Source: a bacterium
GTDB lineage: Bacteria; Patescibacteriota; Microgenomatia; UBA1400; PJMF01
Assembly: GCA_017431625.1 (NCBI GenBank)
Contig: JAFRKQ010000001.1
Coordinates: 1 to 32,004 of the forward strand
Length of the DNA: 32,004 bases
Direction: 5' to 3'
The notes beneath the pieces were generated by a model. It searched no databases, was not told the DNA's origin, and was given only the letters and a program-made list of their open reading frames with translations. The translations under genes and the position numbers were made by a program. This document shows, one piece after another, positions 6,816 to 14,285 of this stretch (positions are counted from its first letter, which is position 1; every line of letters begins with the position of its first letter).

Positions 6816-7445
6816 TTACTTTTGTGCAATTACACGTATAAAATAGTCATCAAAGTCGCTAATAGGCGCGAAACCACGTTCTTCATTAGCAATCAATATT
6901 TTAAACCCAATAGCTACTAGTTCCTCCACGAGTTTATCGATATTAATAAAACGTCTATAATGATCATTAAATATAAAGGCGTCCTTTTGACCGGTGACAG
7001 CTTTGCCTTTTTTATAAAGAGCGTTTTTATATCCGCGTGCTTCTATACATATTTTGCCCTTTGGTTTTAGGCTGTTATATGACCAATTAATGACTCGTGA
7101 TTGCCCTAATTTATCAACCGAATGAAGTGTAAAACGCGAATAAATTAGATCGTACGCTTCATTTGACTGATCCAAATGAGTGAAATCTGCAATCATAAAT
7201 ACGAGATTGTCCAACCTATTGCTTGTTTTTAATCTTTCAATCTCGCTACTGCACTGATCGACGGCTACAACTTGAATATTGTTTTGGGCAAAGTAAATAG
7301 CATCACGACCATTACCACACCCGAGTTCTATGATTTTGTCATCAGGATGAATGTACGATGATAGCACATATTGTGCAAACGATGACTGTGCTATTGGAGC
7401 ACGATTGTGTTTATAGACAGATTCCCAATAAAATTTATTTGTCAT
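6816..7445 (-). CDS. Class I SAM-dependent methyltransferase in the glycan operon
   Basis: The 209-residue product has SAM-binding motif I IIELGCGNGRDA near residues 38-49, an acidic end to the next strand (VVAVDQC) and the post-motif YDLIYSRFTLHS typical of small class I methyltransferases. There is no signal or membrane segment, so it acts in the cytoplasm. The start overlaps the end of the preceding LicD gene by 11 nt and the stop is 6 nt from the next LicD gene, so the three are translated as a unit. The likely job is to methylate a sugar, amine or phospho-group of the glycan precursor handled by the LicD proteins. The substrate is inferred only from context. Base composition is as AT-rich as the flanking LicD genes. 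Confidence 0.82.
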   Translation of the reverse strand: MTNKFYWESVYKHNRAPIAQSSFAQYVLSSYIHPDDKIIELGCGNGRDAIYFAQNNIQVVAVDQCSSEIERLKTSNRLDNLVFMIADFTHLDQSNEAYDLIYSRFTLHSVDKLGQSRVINWSYNSLKPKGKICIEARGYKNALYKKGKAVTGQKDAFIFNDHYRRFINIDKLVEELVAIGFKILIANEERGFAPISDFDDYFIRVIAQK

Positions 7446-8403
7446 AAATAATGTTCCTGACCAAATCTAATTCTTTCGCTGTTGCTTGGGATATATGAGA
7501 ATGTAAGTGTTCATTCTTTGGAAATGACATGTAGTCTCCATACAAATGTGTTAAGTGCTTTTCTGGATTATTTGGCACATAGAATTCTTGATCCTCAAAG
7601 ACCATTGTTTTTAATGGAAACATATCTTCGCTGTGGACTATTAAGGGCTGAAATGCAGCGTCCGTTTCCATCCCTAAAAACATCTTTTTCGTGTCATGTA
7701 CGCTCGATATACTATTATTGTACTCCCGTGTCATTTGTTCAGCCTTATCTAAATCTGATAGCTTCTTGTAATCAGCAAGCGGACGTGTACGCTTGAGGCT
7801 TGTGACAATCGTATTGTTAATTCTTTCATCTTCCAGGTTTTCATCAGCAAAATAATATGGGAAAATGTCGCAAAAAAAAGTCAAATTGCTATTTGTGCGG
7901 CCATATGCAAATTCTATTTGACTTTCTCTTGTATTAGGCAATATTCTTTTGTGAGCGATTTTCGGAATTTGTGATGGAATGTATATTAGAGAAAAATCTG
8001 ATGAGACAAATTCTTCAGTGGCTACTTGTAAAAATCGTTGATAATCAGGCGCAGGCATAGAGATATCCACATCATCATCCCAGGGAATAAAACCTCGATG
8101 CCTGACTGCCCCCAAAAGAGTGCCAAAATCCAGCCAATAGCGCAATTGATATTTATTGCATATTCTCACTACCTCTTGTAAAGCAAGATAGTTAATTTGT
8201 TGGGCATATCTAATTGCTCCAATGGCTTTAGGTAGCTTGGTTATATCCACCTGTGATTTCATAATTAGCGCTGTCTGATAAACGTCTACAAGCAGCATGT
8301 TCTCTAATCTATACAAATGCTCTTCTATGCCACATACTTGCCTGTAAGTTGGGCTTATGGACAACCAAATCTTTTTTAGTATTTTTTTAATATTGCTTGT
8401 CAT
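7435..8403 (-). CDS. LicD-family phosphotransferase (second copy)
   Basis: The 322-residue product carries DFGTLLGAVRHRGFIPWDDD and then VDISMPAPDY, the LicD core. The rest is only loosely similar to the other LicD in this operon, though both share an N-terminal helical region, LPKAIGAIR/LPAAVGNLR before the core, and GMETDAAF/GMETPEFY near the C-terminus. They are paralogues of the same sub-family. It starts 9 nt after the stop of the GT2 gene and overlaps the methyltransferase by 11 nt. Expected function is transfer of a phosphodiester-linked substituent, such as phosphocholine, to a surface polymer. The base composition matches the AT-rich block. Confidence 0.9.
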   Translation of the reverse strand: MTSNIKKILKKIWLSISPTYRQVCGIEEHLYRLENMLLVDVYQTALIMKSQVDITKLPKAIGAIRYAQQINYLALQEVVRICNKYQLRYWLDFGTLLGAVRHRGFIPWDDDVDISMPAPDYQRFLQVATEEFVSSDFSLIYIPSQIPKIAHKRILPNTRESQIEFAYGRTNSNLTFFCDIFPYYFADENLEDERINNTIVTSLKRTRPLADYKKLSDLDKAEQMTREYNNSISSVHDTKKMFLGMETDAAFQPLIVHSEDMFPLKTMVFEDQEFYVPNNPEKHLTHLYGDYMSFPKNEHLHSHISQATAKELDLVRNIIYDK

Positions 8404-8412
8404 GATTTGTCT

Positions 8413-9570
8413 CTACTTGCCGATCTTAATATGTGCCCAACTGTATAAATTATTATCAAAACGCGTACCTATCTGTATGCCAAGTATACAAACTTGCCAA
8501 TGTCCCTCAAAATCTTTTGGTAGACGTTTGCTAATGAGTGTGCGTCTGATTATCGGCCAATGTTTGTTATATTTTAATGCACCGCATAAATCACCTCGCC
8601 AGATGCTACGCAGAGACTTTAGGTTTTCATTGCTAAAGTATTTGTAAGTAAAGCTAAAATCGTCTCGCAATGGCAAGACTAATTCACGAAACTTGTCAAA
8701 GTATTCCCCTTTGTATTGCCATTTAATTTTGTGCAAGAAGTCCATATTGACTCGGACAAGATGTGCATACAACGCTTCTTTGCAAACCGCAAGTTGGCCA
8801 TTGGTTTCCAATATCTCTCTTGCTAAGTCAAACATTTTTGGCATATACAAGAGTTTTTCTCCTGTTTGACTGGTGGAATTGCCATCCCTGCCTCCACGCC
8901 ACCTATACAAAGGCTCTTTGACAACTACTATCTTACCAGCAGCACAACAGACCGCAGCCATATAAGGAGTATCCTGATATGCGGCGTGGCGTTCATCGAA
9001 CATTTTGATGCAGTGATCGCGCATTATTTTTCTTTTGACAATCATTGACCAGATTGATGGGTGAGGTAATAGGATTTGTGGAAATTGTTGAAGAGTAAAA
9101 GCTTCTTCTGGGGCATCAAATAGATATCTAACATGAAACGAATGGATTTGTTTAAAACCAAATTTTGGCTCCCAATCATAAAAACTCCCCTTACTCACAT
9201 CGGCATCATATTTTTTTGCTTTTGCGTAGAGTTTTTCGTACATTCCCGGCTCGATGAAATCATCGCTTTCGACGATCCCGATGTACTCACCCCGCGCCAA
9301 GTCAAATCCATGATTAACAGCCTTGCCGTAACCACCGTTTTTTTGGTGGACAGCAATTACACGCGGGTCTTTGGTAGCATATTCATCCACGATCTGCGGG
9401 CATTTATCAGGACTACCATCGTCTACCAAAATAATTTCAATTTCCTTGAGTGTTTGAGCTAAAATTGAATCCACACACTCGCGCAAATAATTTTCAACGC
9501 CATAAATTGGCACTACTACAGAGACCTTGATCTCCTTTCTGTCAGTCGTTTTTGATTCAACTGTCGCCAT
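8413..9570 (-). CDS. Family 2 glycosyltransferase, first gene of the LicD operon
   Basis: The 385-residue product begins with VSVVVPIYGVENYLRECVDS and continues with ILVDDGSPD and GIVESDDFIEP, the nucleotide-sugar and DxD-type metal-binding elements of GT-A family 2 enzymes. The C-terminal half is an accessory region seen in capsule and teichoic-acid glycosyltransferases. The chosen ATG is 8 nt from a TGGTAGAAT promoter box, so the mRNA should start at the codon; a longer frame exists upstream but would begin before the promoter. It leads an operon with LicD, methyltransferase and LicD, implying assembly and decoration of a surface glycan. It resembles the second GT2 gene of the window in the same motifs. 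Confidence 0.9.
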   Translation of the reverse strand: MATVESKTTDRKEIKVSVVVPIYGVENYLRECVDSILAQTLKEIEIILVDDGSPDKCPQIVDEYATKDPRVIAVHQKNGGYGKAVNHGFDLARGEYIGIVESDDFIEPGMYEKLYAKAKKYDADVSKGSFYDWEPKFGFKQIHSFHVRYLFDAPEEAFTLQQFPQILLPHPSIWSMIVKRKIMRDHCIKMFDERHAAYQDTPYMAAVCCAAGKIVVVKEPLYRWRGGRDGNSTSQTGEKLLYMPKMFDLAREILETNGQLAVCKEALYAHLVRVNMDFLHKIKWQYKGEYFDKFRELVLPLRDDFSFTYKYFSNENLKSLRSIWRGDLCGALKYNKHWPIIRRTLISKRLPKDFEGHWQVCILGIQIGTRFDNNLYSWAHIKIGK

Positions 9571-9577
9571 CCCCCAT

Positions 9578-9586
9578 ATTCTACCA
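9578..9586 (-). promoter_or_regulatory. Extended -10 promoter of the GT2-LicD operon
   Basis: TGGTAGAAT on the minus strand, 8 nt from the start codon of the GT2 gene. It sets the start and predicts a leaderless mRNA. Confidence 0.65.
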
Positions 9587-9669
9587 CATTTTTCCCCGCC
9601 GAGACGACTCAATTGCGATTTTTGCCTGTTTTGATGTTCTGGCAATACAAAAGCTGACCCAATTTGCCT

Positions 9670-10521
9670 TCAGCCATCAATTTTTAGTTCTTGATTTGAG
9701 AGGTCATTTTTCTCGCCCAAGATCACATTTTGCCAAAAGCGCTCTAAGTACTCGTGATTTTCTTTCACTCCAAGACATAAATTACTATAATTTGCCCTCA
9801 CCAATGCATTGCGAAAATACCACGAATGCTGGGCAAAAGGCTCGTTGTCAAGCTCAAAGCCAAGTTTGCGCCAATACTTGATGGAAAATACCGCCACTGT
9901 ACGCGTATTCCCTTCGCCAAACGGATGAATTTGCCAAATTTTGGCGATAAAACCACTTACATGGGTAATAATATCATTAATATCAAGTCCCTCATATGAA
10001 AACACACGCTCCTGATCAAAGTCATAAGCTAGCGCTGCTTGAAGCTCAAAGGCGGGAGCGTAAATAACGCTGGCGCCGTTTAAGATCCATTCCTGTTTGG
10101 AGATATTGTAATCGCGCCACTGTCCCGCAAAAGAGTAAATATCGCCAAAAAGTTGTCTGTGAATTGAAGACAAATAAGCAGGACTAAAGTTAAAAGTTTG
10201 CTCGCTCAAAATCAAAGCAATTCGACTGGCCACTTTATCTGCCTCTTCTTGACGGCCAACGGCGGCATGTTGTTGTTTTTTCGTCTGATAATAATCATTT
10301 ATCAAGTGATTTGCCTCTGGCAAAGTCAGCTCACCCTCGACATTTCTTTTCGCGGTTTGATACAAGTATGCTGATGGCGTGAGATTATCTACTTGCTGCA
10401 AGCCAATAGCAGTTGACCAAATTTCCCCCTTTTGTCTTTTGTCTGGTTCTATCTGCCGAATATAAGTAGCAAAATCGTCAGCTGCTTTCAGGCTAAGATC
10501 GGCACTGTCTTTGTTTGACAT
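9670..10521 (-). CDS. Fic-domain protein with canonical HPFxEGNxR motif
   Basis: The 283-residue product has an intact Fic active site, HPFGEGNTRT (199-208), with His199 as the expected base and Asn205/Arg207 for phosphate binding. FSYEGLDINDIITHVSGFIAKIWQ leads into it. The N-terminal segment GEIWSTAIGLQQVDNLTPS and then TAKRNVEGELTLPEA resembles the Fic sub-group that carries its own inhibitory helix; the Glu of VEGE is a candidate inhibitory residue. Such enzymes AMPylate or otherwise modify proteins and act as toxins or regulators. The second of two nearby ATGs is chosen because the first overlaps the -10 box. It stands alone with its own promoter and array 3, between two GT2 genes on the same strand. 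Confidence 0.9.
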   Translation of the reverse strand: MSNKDSADLSLKAADDFATYIRQIEPDKRQKGEIWSTAIGLQQVDNLTPSAYLYQTAKRNVEGELTLPEANHLINDYYQTKKQQHAAVGRQEEADKVASRIALILSEQTFNFSPAYLSSIHRQLFGDIYSFAGQWRDYNISKQEWILNGASVIYAPAFELQAALAYDFDQERVFSYEGLDINDIITHVSGFIAKIWQIHPFGEGNTRTVAVFSIKYWRKLGFELDNEPFAQHSWYFRNALVRANYSNLCLGVKENHEYLERFWQNVILGEKNDLSNQELKIDG

Positions 10522-10528
10522 ATTTTCC

Positions 10529-10547
10529 ATTATACCATACTCGTCAA
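10529..10547 (-). promoter_or_regulatory. Extended -10 promoter of the second Fic gene
   Basis: On the minus strand TGGTATAAT ends 8 nt before the chosen ATG. TTGACG lies 7 nt before the -10 box, as at the first Fic-like gene, and no normal -35 is seen. The -10 begins 38 bp from the nearest operator start. Confidence 0.7.
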
Positions 10548-10559
10548 CTAAAACGCTTT

Positions 10560-10671
10560 TTCACCAAATGAACGGATTCCCAATGGCTATTTTTCACAAA
10601 ATGAAGAAATAGACTAGCGCGATTTTTCACAAAATGCGGACTTTGAAGATAACAGTTTTTCACGAAATGAA
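10560..10671 (-). promoter_or_regulatory. 33-bp-phased operator array 3 (4 sites), upstream of the second Fic gene
   Basis: On the minus strand, elements occupy 10659-10671, 10626-10638, 10593-10605 and 10560-10572, exactly 33 bp apart. The second from the distal end is the CG-variant, as in arrays 1 and 2, and the promoter-proximal copy is the GGTGAA variant. The variable parts are also related to array 1 (AAAAATAGCC follows the third copy in both). A more decayed fifth copy may exist further upstream near 10692. Confidence 0.85.
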
Positions 10672-10717
10672 GGGATTCATATCAGCCAATTTCACATGTT
10701 TTCAAGATTTTCGTCTC

Positions 10718-11719
10718 TCACCCTCGCTCTTTCCAGCGTGCCAGCTTGGCCTTGATGATAAAGGCCTCGGGCAGCCTTCTGGCCAAAAAAGTGTCAAAAG
10801 ACTCGCGCCAGCTAAACAATCGCGTCTGATAGATCTCTTCAGCCTGCATTTTTTTCCAATCACTAGTAGCGAGAGTGACAAATTTGCGTGCTATCGAGTA
10901 GGGTAGACGAGCGGTATTCCACTTGTAGCCGTAAAACTTGGCCAAAGTCAGGGCAGCGGCCCAGTCTTGCAGACTCCCGCGCTCGCGCAAAAAGCGCTCC
11001 GTTTCTTGATATTCCTTGAGGATTGCTGTCGGGTAGGCGCGCGAAACCACCGATTGACCCGGGTGTTGGCGATAGTGATAAAAGGCACGCGTGGTGTAAT
11101 AGACACGGTGGGCGCAGGCAAGAGTTTTGAAGGCAAAAGATGAGTCTTGAAATCGGTGATCACTCAAGTCGAGAAAAGACAATTGCTGCTCGGTCAAAAA
11201 CTCCCGCCGATACAAAGCGGTCCAGATAGTAGCTGGTCGGGTGAGCAAATACTCCACCTGAGCCACTTGCAAATTTGGCTGATCGCCAGTCACGGGCAAA
11301 AGCTGCTGGCGCCAGTCGCGGTCGTGTTTGTACAGATAATAGTCGCTTTTGGCAATGTCGGCTTGATATTTTTGGGCGTGAGTATACAAAAATTCCGCCA
11401 TGTCAGGCTCGATAAAGTCATCAGCCTCGACAATCCCGATGTATTCGCCACAGGCCCCTCGAATGCCTTGGTTCATAGTGTCGCCATAACCAGTGTTTTT
11501 TTTGCTAATAATCCGGAAGCGAGAGTCTTTTTGTGCGTACTGACGCATAATTGTGAGCGAATTGTCGCTGGAGCCATCATTGAGACATAAGACCTCTATT
11601 TCTTTTAAAGTCTGGGTGTGAAGACTTTCTAGGCATGGTGTCAAAAATCGCTCGGCATTGTAAATCGGCACCAAAAAACTGACTTTGATTTCGCTTTTAC
11701 CCGAGGCCTCATCTTTCAT
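10718..11719 (-). CDS. Family 2 glycosyltransferase
   Basis: The 333-residue product has VSFLVPIYNAERFLTPCLES, VLCLNDGSSDNS and GIVEADDFIEPD, the core GT-A family 2 elements with the DxD-like motif. The last 100 residues are helical and basic. It closely resembles the other GT2 gene in motif wording, order and length, so the two are paralogues or have related donors. The ATG is preceded by GGGAGGG, a strong ribosome site, and an upstream TGGTATAAT gives a short 14-nt leader. It lies upstream of the Fic gene and the GT2-LicD operon on the same strand. Probable role: adding a sugar to a surface polysaccharide or teichoic-acid-like polymer. Confidence 0.88.
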   Translation of the reverse strand: MKDEASGKSEIKVSFLVPIYNAERFLTPCLESLHTQTLKEIEVLCLNDGSSDNSLTIMRQYAQKDSRFRIISKKNTGYGDTMNQGIRGACGEYIGIVEADDFIEPDMAEFLYTHAQKYQADIAKSDYYLYKHDRDWRQQLLPVTGDQPNLQVAQVEYLLTRPATIWTALYRREFLTEQQLSFLDLSDHRFQDSSFAFKTLACAHRVYYTTRAFYHYRQHPGQSVVSRAYPTAILKEYQETERFLRERGSLQDWAAALTLAKFYGYKWNTARLPYSIARKFVTLATSDWKKMQAEEIYQTRLFSWRESFDTFLARRLPEAFIIKAKLARWKERG

Positions 11720-11740
11720 GTCTTCCCTCCCTCAAAGTGT

Positions 11741-11749
11741 ATTATACCA
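11741..11749 (-). promoter_or_regulatory. Extended -10 promoter of the upstream GT2 gene
   Basis: TGGTATAAT on the minus strand followed by a short leader holding GAGGGAGGG before the ATG. It is divergent from the winged-helix gene's promoter. Confidence 0.65.
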
Positions 11750-11810
11750 CGAGTGAGTGATGATTGTCGGCTCAATGCGTGCAAATACCGGTGCGTCTCA
11801 AGCGTTTTTG

Positions 11811-11819
11811 TGATATAAT
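11811..11819 (+). promoter_or_regulatory. Extended -10 promoter of the winged-helix gene
   Basis: TGATATAAT ends 8 nt before the start codon A, so the mRNA should be leaderless. The gene start was chosen accordingly. Confidence 0.65.
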
Positions 11820-11826
11820 ACCGCTC

Positions 11827-12066
11827 ATGACCAGTGAGCAGACAAAACCCAGTCAACGACATCGTTCCACCAGGTTGGAATTGGCCCAGATGGAAAAGCA
11901 ACTCTTGATTTTGATCGACAAAGGCGATAATACCATCGGTCAATTGATAGAAAAGACCGGTTGGTCACGACAAAATATCAATAGACGCCTCGCCGTCATG
12001 CTCAAAGACCAGCGCCTGCAAATGGTCTATCGCGGCCGTAGCACCTATTACCGCTTGCAAAATTAG
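11827..12066 (+). CDS. Small winged-helix DNA-binding protein
   Basis: The 79-residue product is almost only a winged helix-turn-helix: MEKQLLILIDKGDNTIGQL, then the turn and recognition helix TGWSRQNINRRLAVMLKDQR, then a wing with QMVYRGRSTYYRL. Length and layout fit MarR/ArsR-like or LexA-N-like minimal domains; there is no ligand or dimer domain. It is divergently transcribed from the GT2 gene, so self-regulation or control of the glycan cluster is possible. It is also the only free-standing small DNA-binding regulator in the window, making it a candidate, no more, for reading the 33-bp-phased arrays. Confidence 0.75.
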   Translation: MTSEQTKPSQRHRSTRLELAQMEKQLLILIDKGDNTIGQLIEKTGWSRQNINRRLAVMLKDQRLQMVYRGRSTYYRLQN

Positions 12067-12089
12067 TATGTTTAGTTTTGTCCAGTCAG

Positions 12090-12112
12090 GAAGTAGCACT
12101 AATATCTACTTC
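12090..12112 (+). terminator. Possible terminator of the winged-helix gene
   Basis: GAAGTAG and CTACTTC form a 7-bp stem with a 9-nt loop, followed by the weakly T-rich TTATTAGTTATT. Confidence 0.4.
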
Positions 12113-12200
12113 TTATTAGTTATTATATCACATTATAGGCTTTTTGTCAAGGGGTAATTTCTAGGCGTCAGCCAGGCAATAGCGAGTCACTTGACGACCA

Positions 12201-12209
12201 TGATATAAT
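12201..12209 (+). promoter_or_regulatory. Extended -10 promoter of the glucosaminidase-like gene
   Basis: TGATATAAT ends 6 nt before the ATG. TTGACG lies 7 nt before the -10 (12191-12196), the same layout as at both Fic genes. Confidence 0.6.
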
Positions 12210-12214
12210 AAGTT

Positions 12215-12937
12215 ATGGCAAAAATGATTTACGCCACGATTTGGTGTCTAGCCAGCTGCATTTTTCTTTTGATTGGTGGGTCAATTTTGGCTGTTGGCTA
12301 TATGCCCGATCACTGGTCTTGGCAGGCAAGCCGGATTTTGGGCGAGTGGACGGATGCCCAGGCGAGTCACGAGGGGGAGTTGGCAACCGGTGAGAGCGAA
12401 AAACCAGCGCAAACGGCTGATGCTCGGGCCATTTTGGTAGCCAACTTCATCGAGCGCAATGACCACGGCCACAATTCACCCTTGCAGCCTTATGACTATT
12501 GGGGGCAGTTTTTTGTGGCCACAGCTGATGAATTTGGGCTTGACTTCCGCCTTTTGCCCGCTATTGCCCGCAAAGAGAGCACTTTTTGCAAGAGTAATAT
12601 TGCTCAAAAGTATTACAATTGTTTTGGTTATGGGGTACCAGCTTCAGGCATTACTGACGCTGGCAAATTTGACAGTTTTGAGGAGGGCATCCGGACTGTG
12701 GCCGCGAGTCTGAAAAAAAGCTATCTAGACAAAGGCTTGACCGATCCGATTTCCATCATGCGCAAGTATTGTCCGCCCTCGGCTGAGGGTGAAGGTGCGT
12801 GGGCGCGCAATATTAATCAGTGGCTGGGTGAGATGCGCTATGATGACAAAACTGCGGGCTTGAATAGCACCGAAAATGCCGACCTGACAGAATTTGTCGC
12901 CCCACCTACACCAGAGGGTAATCAAAACGAGCCATAA
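12215..12937 (+). CDS. Membrane-anchored glucosaminidase-like cell-wall hydrolase
   Basis: The 240-residue product starts with one hydrophobic segment (about 5-29), likely a signal anchor, then a hydrophilic linker, then a lysozyme-like domain. ADEFGLDFRLLPAIARKEST carries the catalytic-type Glu, and NCFGYGV and FDSFEEGIRTVAASLKKSY match the mannosyl-glycoprotein endo-beta-N-acetylglucosaminidase (glucosaminidase) superfamily. It should act outside the membrane on peptidoglycan, in growth, division or, in an episymbiont, on the host wall. The C-terminal 40 residues are acidic and proline-rich. It is transcribed alone. Confidence 0.8.
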   Translation: MAKMIYATIWCLASCIFLLIGGSILAVGYMPDHWSWQASRILGEWTDAQASHEGELATGESEKPAQTADARAILVANFIERNDHGHNSPLQPYDYWGQFFVATADEFGLDFRLLPAIARKESTFCKSNIAQKYYNCFGYGVPASGITDAGKFDSFEEGIRTVAASLKKSYLDKGLTDPISIMRKYCPPSAEGEGAWARNINQWLGEMRYDDKTAGLNSTENADLTEFVAPPTPEGNQNEP

Positions 12938-13082
12938 GGTAGATCGGTTGATTTGTCCGCCAAATTTTGCATTTGTCACATTATTTTTTGGCCCATTTGT
13001 AGTCACTTTGAGTGCAAAAACGTGAAATTACGGCGGTAGTTAGCAAACAAAATTGTTAGGATTTGAGCATTAAAATTGCCTA

Positions 13083-13110
13083 TTGACATATTTCGATCTT
13101 GTGTTATAAT
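13083..13110 (+). promoter_or_regulatory. Consensus promoter of the putative small RNA
   Basis: TTGACA (13083-13088), 16-nt spacer, TATAAT (13105-13110). No open reading frame follows; a hairpin and an intrinsic terminator do. Confidence 0.8.
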
Positions 13111-13116
13111 ACACTT

Positions 13117-13197
13117 ACCTTGGCAGGTACGGCCTCACTGGGCGGTTACGTGCCAAGACACAAGGAACCGAGTTTACTGGACAGAACTCGGTTTTTT
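13117..13197 (+). ncRNA. Putative free-standing small RNA, about 80 nt
   Basis: A consensus promoter and a clear intrinsic terminator bracket about 80 nt with no reading frame. A first stem pairs CTTGGCA (13119-13125) with TGCCAAG (13151-13157) around a 25-nt internal part that may form a GCC/GGC sub-stem. A short linker leads to the terminator stem. I compared it by eye with SRP RNA, 6S RNA, fluoride, guanidine and preQ1 riboswitches and recognise none. It sits about 120 nt upstream of an anchored-protein gene that has its own promoter, so it is more likely a separate RNA than a leader. Confidence 0.6.
13168..13197 (+). terminator. Intrinsic terminator of the putative small RNA
   Basis: CCGAGTT (13168-13174) pairs with AACTCGG (13185-13191) around a 10-nt loop and is followed directly by six T. 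Confidence 0.85.
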
Positions 13198-13287
13198 GCG
13201 GTCTGTGGGCAAGTTGGCCTGATCATCTACTGGCTCCCCCAGAGAAAAACCGATTATTTATCCTGATTGACGCTTGCTTTTGTGCTC

Positions 13288-13315
13288 TTGACTTTTGACA
13301 ATTATCGTTTACAAT
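13288..13315 (+). promoter_or_regulatory. Promoter of the anchored-protein gene
   Basis: TTGACT (13288-13293), 16-nt spacer, TACAAT (13310-13315). The expected start of transcription is about 3 nt before the ATG at 13325 and just after the ATG at 13319, which favours the second. Confidence 0.6.
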
Positions 13316-13324
13316 ACCATGATT

Positions 13325-14245
13325 ATGGCAAATCAAGATCAAAGCAAACTTTATTGGATAATCGGTGGTGTCGTGGGCGTTATTGTCGTGGTAGCGCTAA
13401 TTTTTGGCCTGACGCGAGGCAAAAAGAGTGACGAGACCGCACAGGCGCCGGTTGAGAGTGCCGCTCCAGCCAAGAAAAAACGGATCAGTGCCCCGCAAAA
13501 TGTTATTGCCCTTGGGGATCGTCCGGTGGTCAAATTGCGGCCTTTTAGCAAAGATGGCGGCCGGTTTGTGAGCATTGAGGTGCAGTCTTTGGGCAAAACG
13601 GCCACCTCGGCTGAGTATGAGATCGTCTACAATGTCATTGGTGCTAATGCCGTGGACAAAAATGGGCGAGCAATCAGTGATTTTGATGCCGAGGCTGAGG
13701 GGGGCTTGCAGGCGTTTATCGGCGAGCTTGATTTGAGTCAATTACCTACCAGTAGTGAAAATCGTTTTGGTACTTGTAGTGCCGGTGGTGCTTGTATCAA
13801 TAATAGTGTTGACTACGGCACGCTGACACTCAATTTTGACGCCGCCGAAAAGTTTGGTGTCAAGACCAATTGGACTTATTTTGAATCCGCAGTCAATCGC
13901 ACCGCGATGCATGATGGCAATTTTGCCTTGGAGGCTGAGGGGCTGGAAAAAGCCGAAGACTACTTGCTGATGCAGATGATGGGTTTACCGGCGGGTATTC
14001 AGGGTGAAGTAGTGATGTTGCCTGATGATGGTCGCGATAACGGCACCTGGCCGGTAGCTTATCAGCTTAGTTTTACCAAAACACCAAGTGGTCTTAAGAC
14101 TGGTAAGGTGGATTTTGGCAGTAATTTTGGTGAGCAAGTGGCTGTGTATGATGGCCAGAGTTGGACCAATTATGACTTGATGGAGTCAGTGCCAGTGGGG
14201 GCGGATTATATTTATGCCCTAGTCACTGTTGGTGGTGGCCAATAA
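13325..14245 (+). CDS. Membrane-anchored extracytoplasmic protein of unknown function
   Basis: The 306-residue product begins with a short polar head and one strong transmembrane segment, YWIIGGVVGVIVVVALIFGL (about 10-29). A Lys/Ala-rich linker and a long extracytoplasmic part follow, probably rich in beta strands (TSAEYEIVYNV, YGTLTLNF, GQSWTNYDL). Two Cys in GTCSAGGACINN could form a disulfide. I do not recognise the domain. The second in-frame ATG is preferred because of the promoter position. The gene is followed by a GC-rich hairpin shared with the convergent neighbour. A role on the cell surface is inferred only from the topology. Confidence 0.75.
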   Translation: MANQDQSKLYWIIGGVVGVIVVVALIFGLTRGKKSDETAQAPVESAAPAKKKRISAPQNVIALGDRPVVKLRPFSKDGGRFVSIEVQSLGKTATSAEYEIVYNVIGANAVDKNGRAISDFDAEAEGGLQAFIGELDLSQLPTSSENRFGTCSAGGACINNSVDYGTLTLNFDAAEKFGVKTNWTYFESAVNRTAMHDGNFALEAEGLEKAEDYLLMQMMGLPAGIQGEVVMLPDDGRDNGTWPVAYQLSFTKTPSGLKTGKVDFGSNFGEQVAVYDGQSWTNYDLMESVPVGADYIYALVTVGGGQ

Positions 14246-14267
14246 CATTGATTGATGAGTGAAAAAT

Positions 14268-14285
14268 GCCGGCTCTAGGGCCGGC
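14268..14285. terminator. Bidirectional hairpin between convergent genes
   Basis: GCCGGC-TCTAGG-GCCGGC forms a perfect 6-bp GC stem, with AAAAA before and TATTTGTT after, so it can serve both converging genes. It overlaps the last codons of the minus-strand gene. Confidence 0.6.

Noticed and set aside
10522-10530. First ATG of the second Fic gene
   Set aside because: It overlaps the -10 box TATAAT; the ATG at 10521 fits the spacing seen in other genes.
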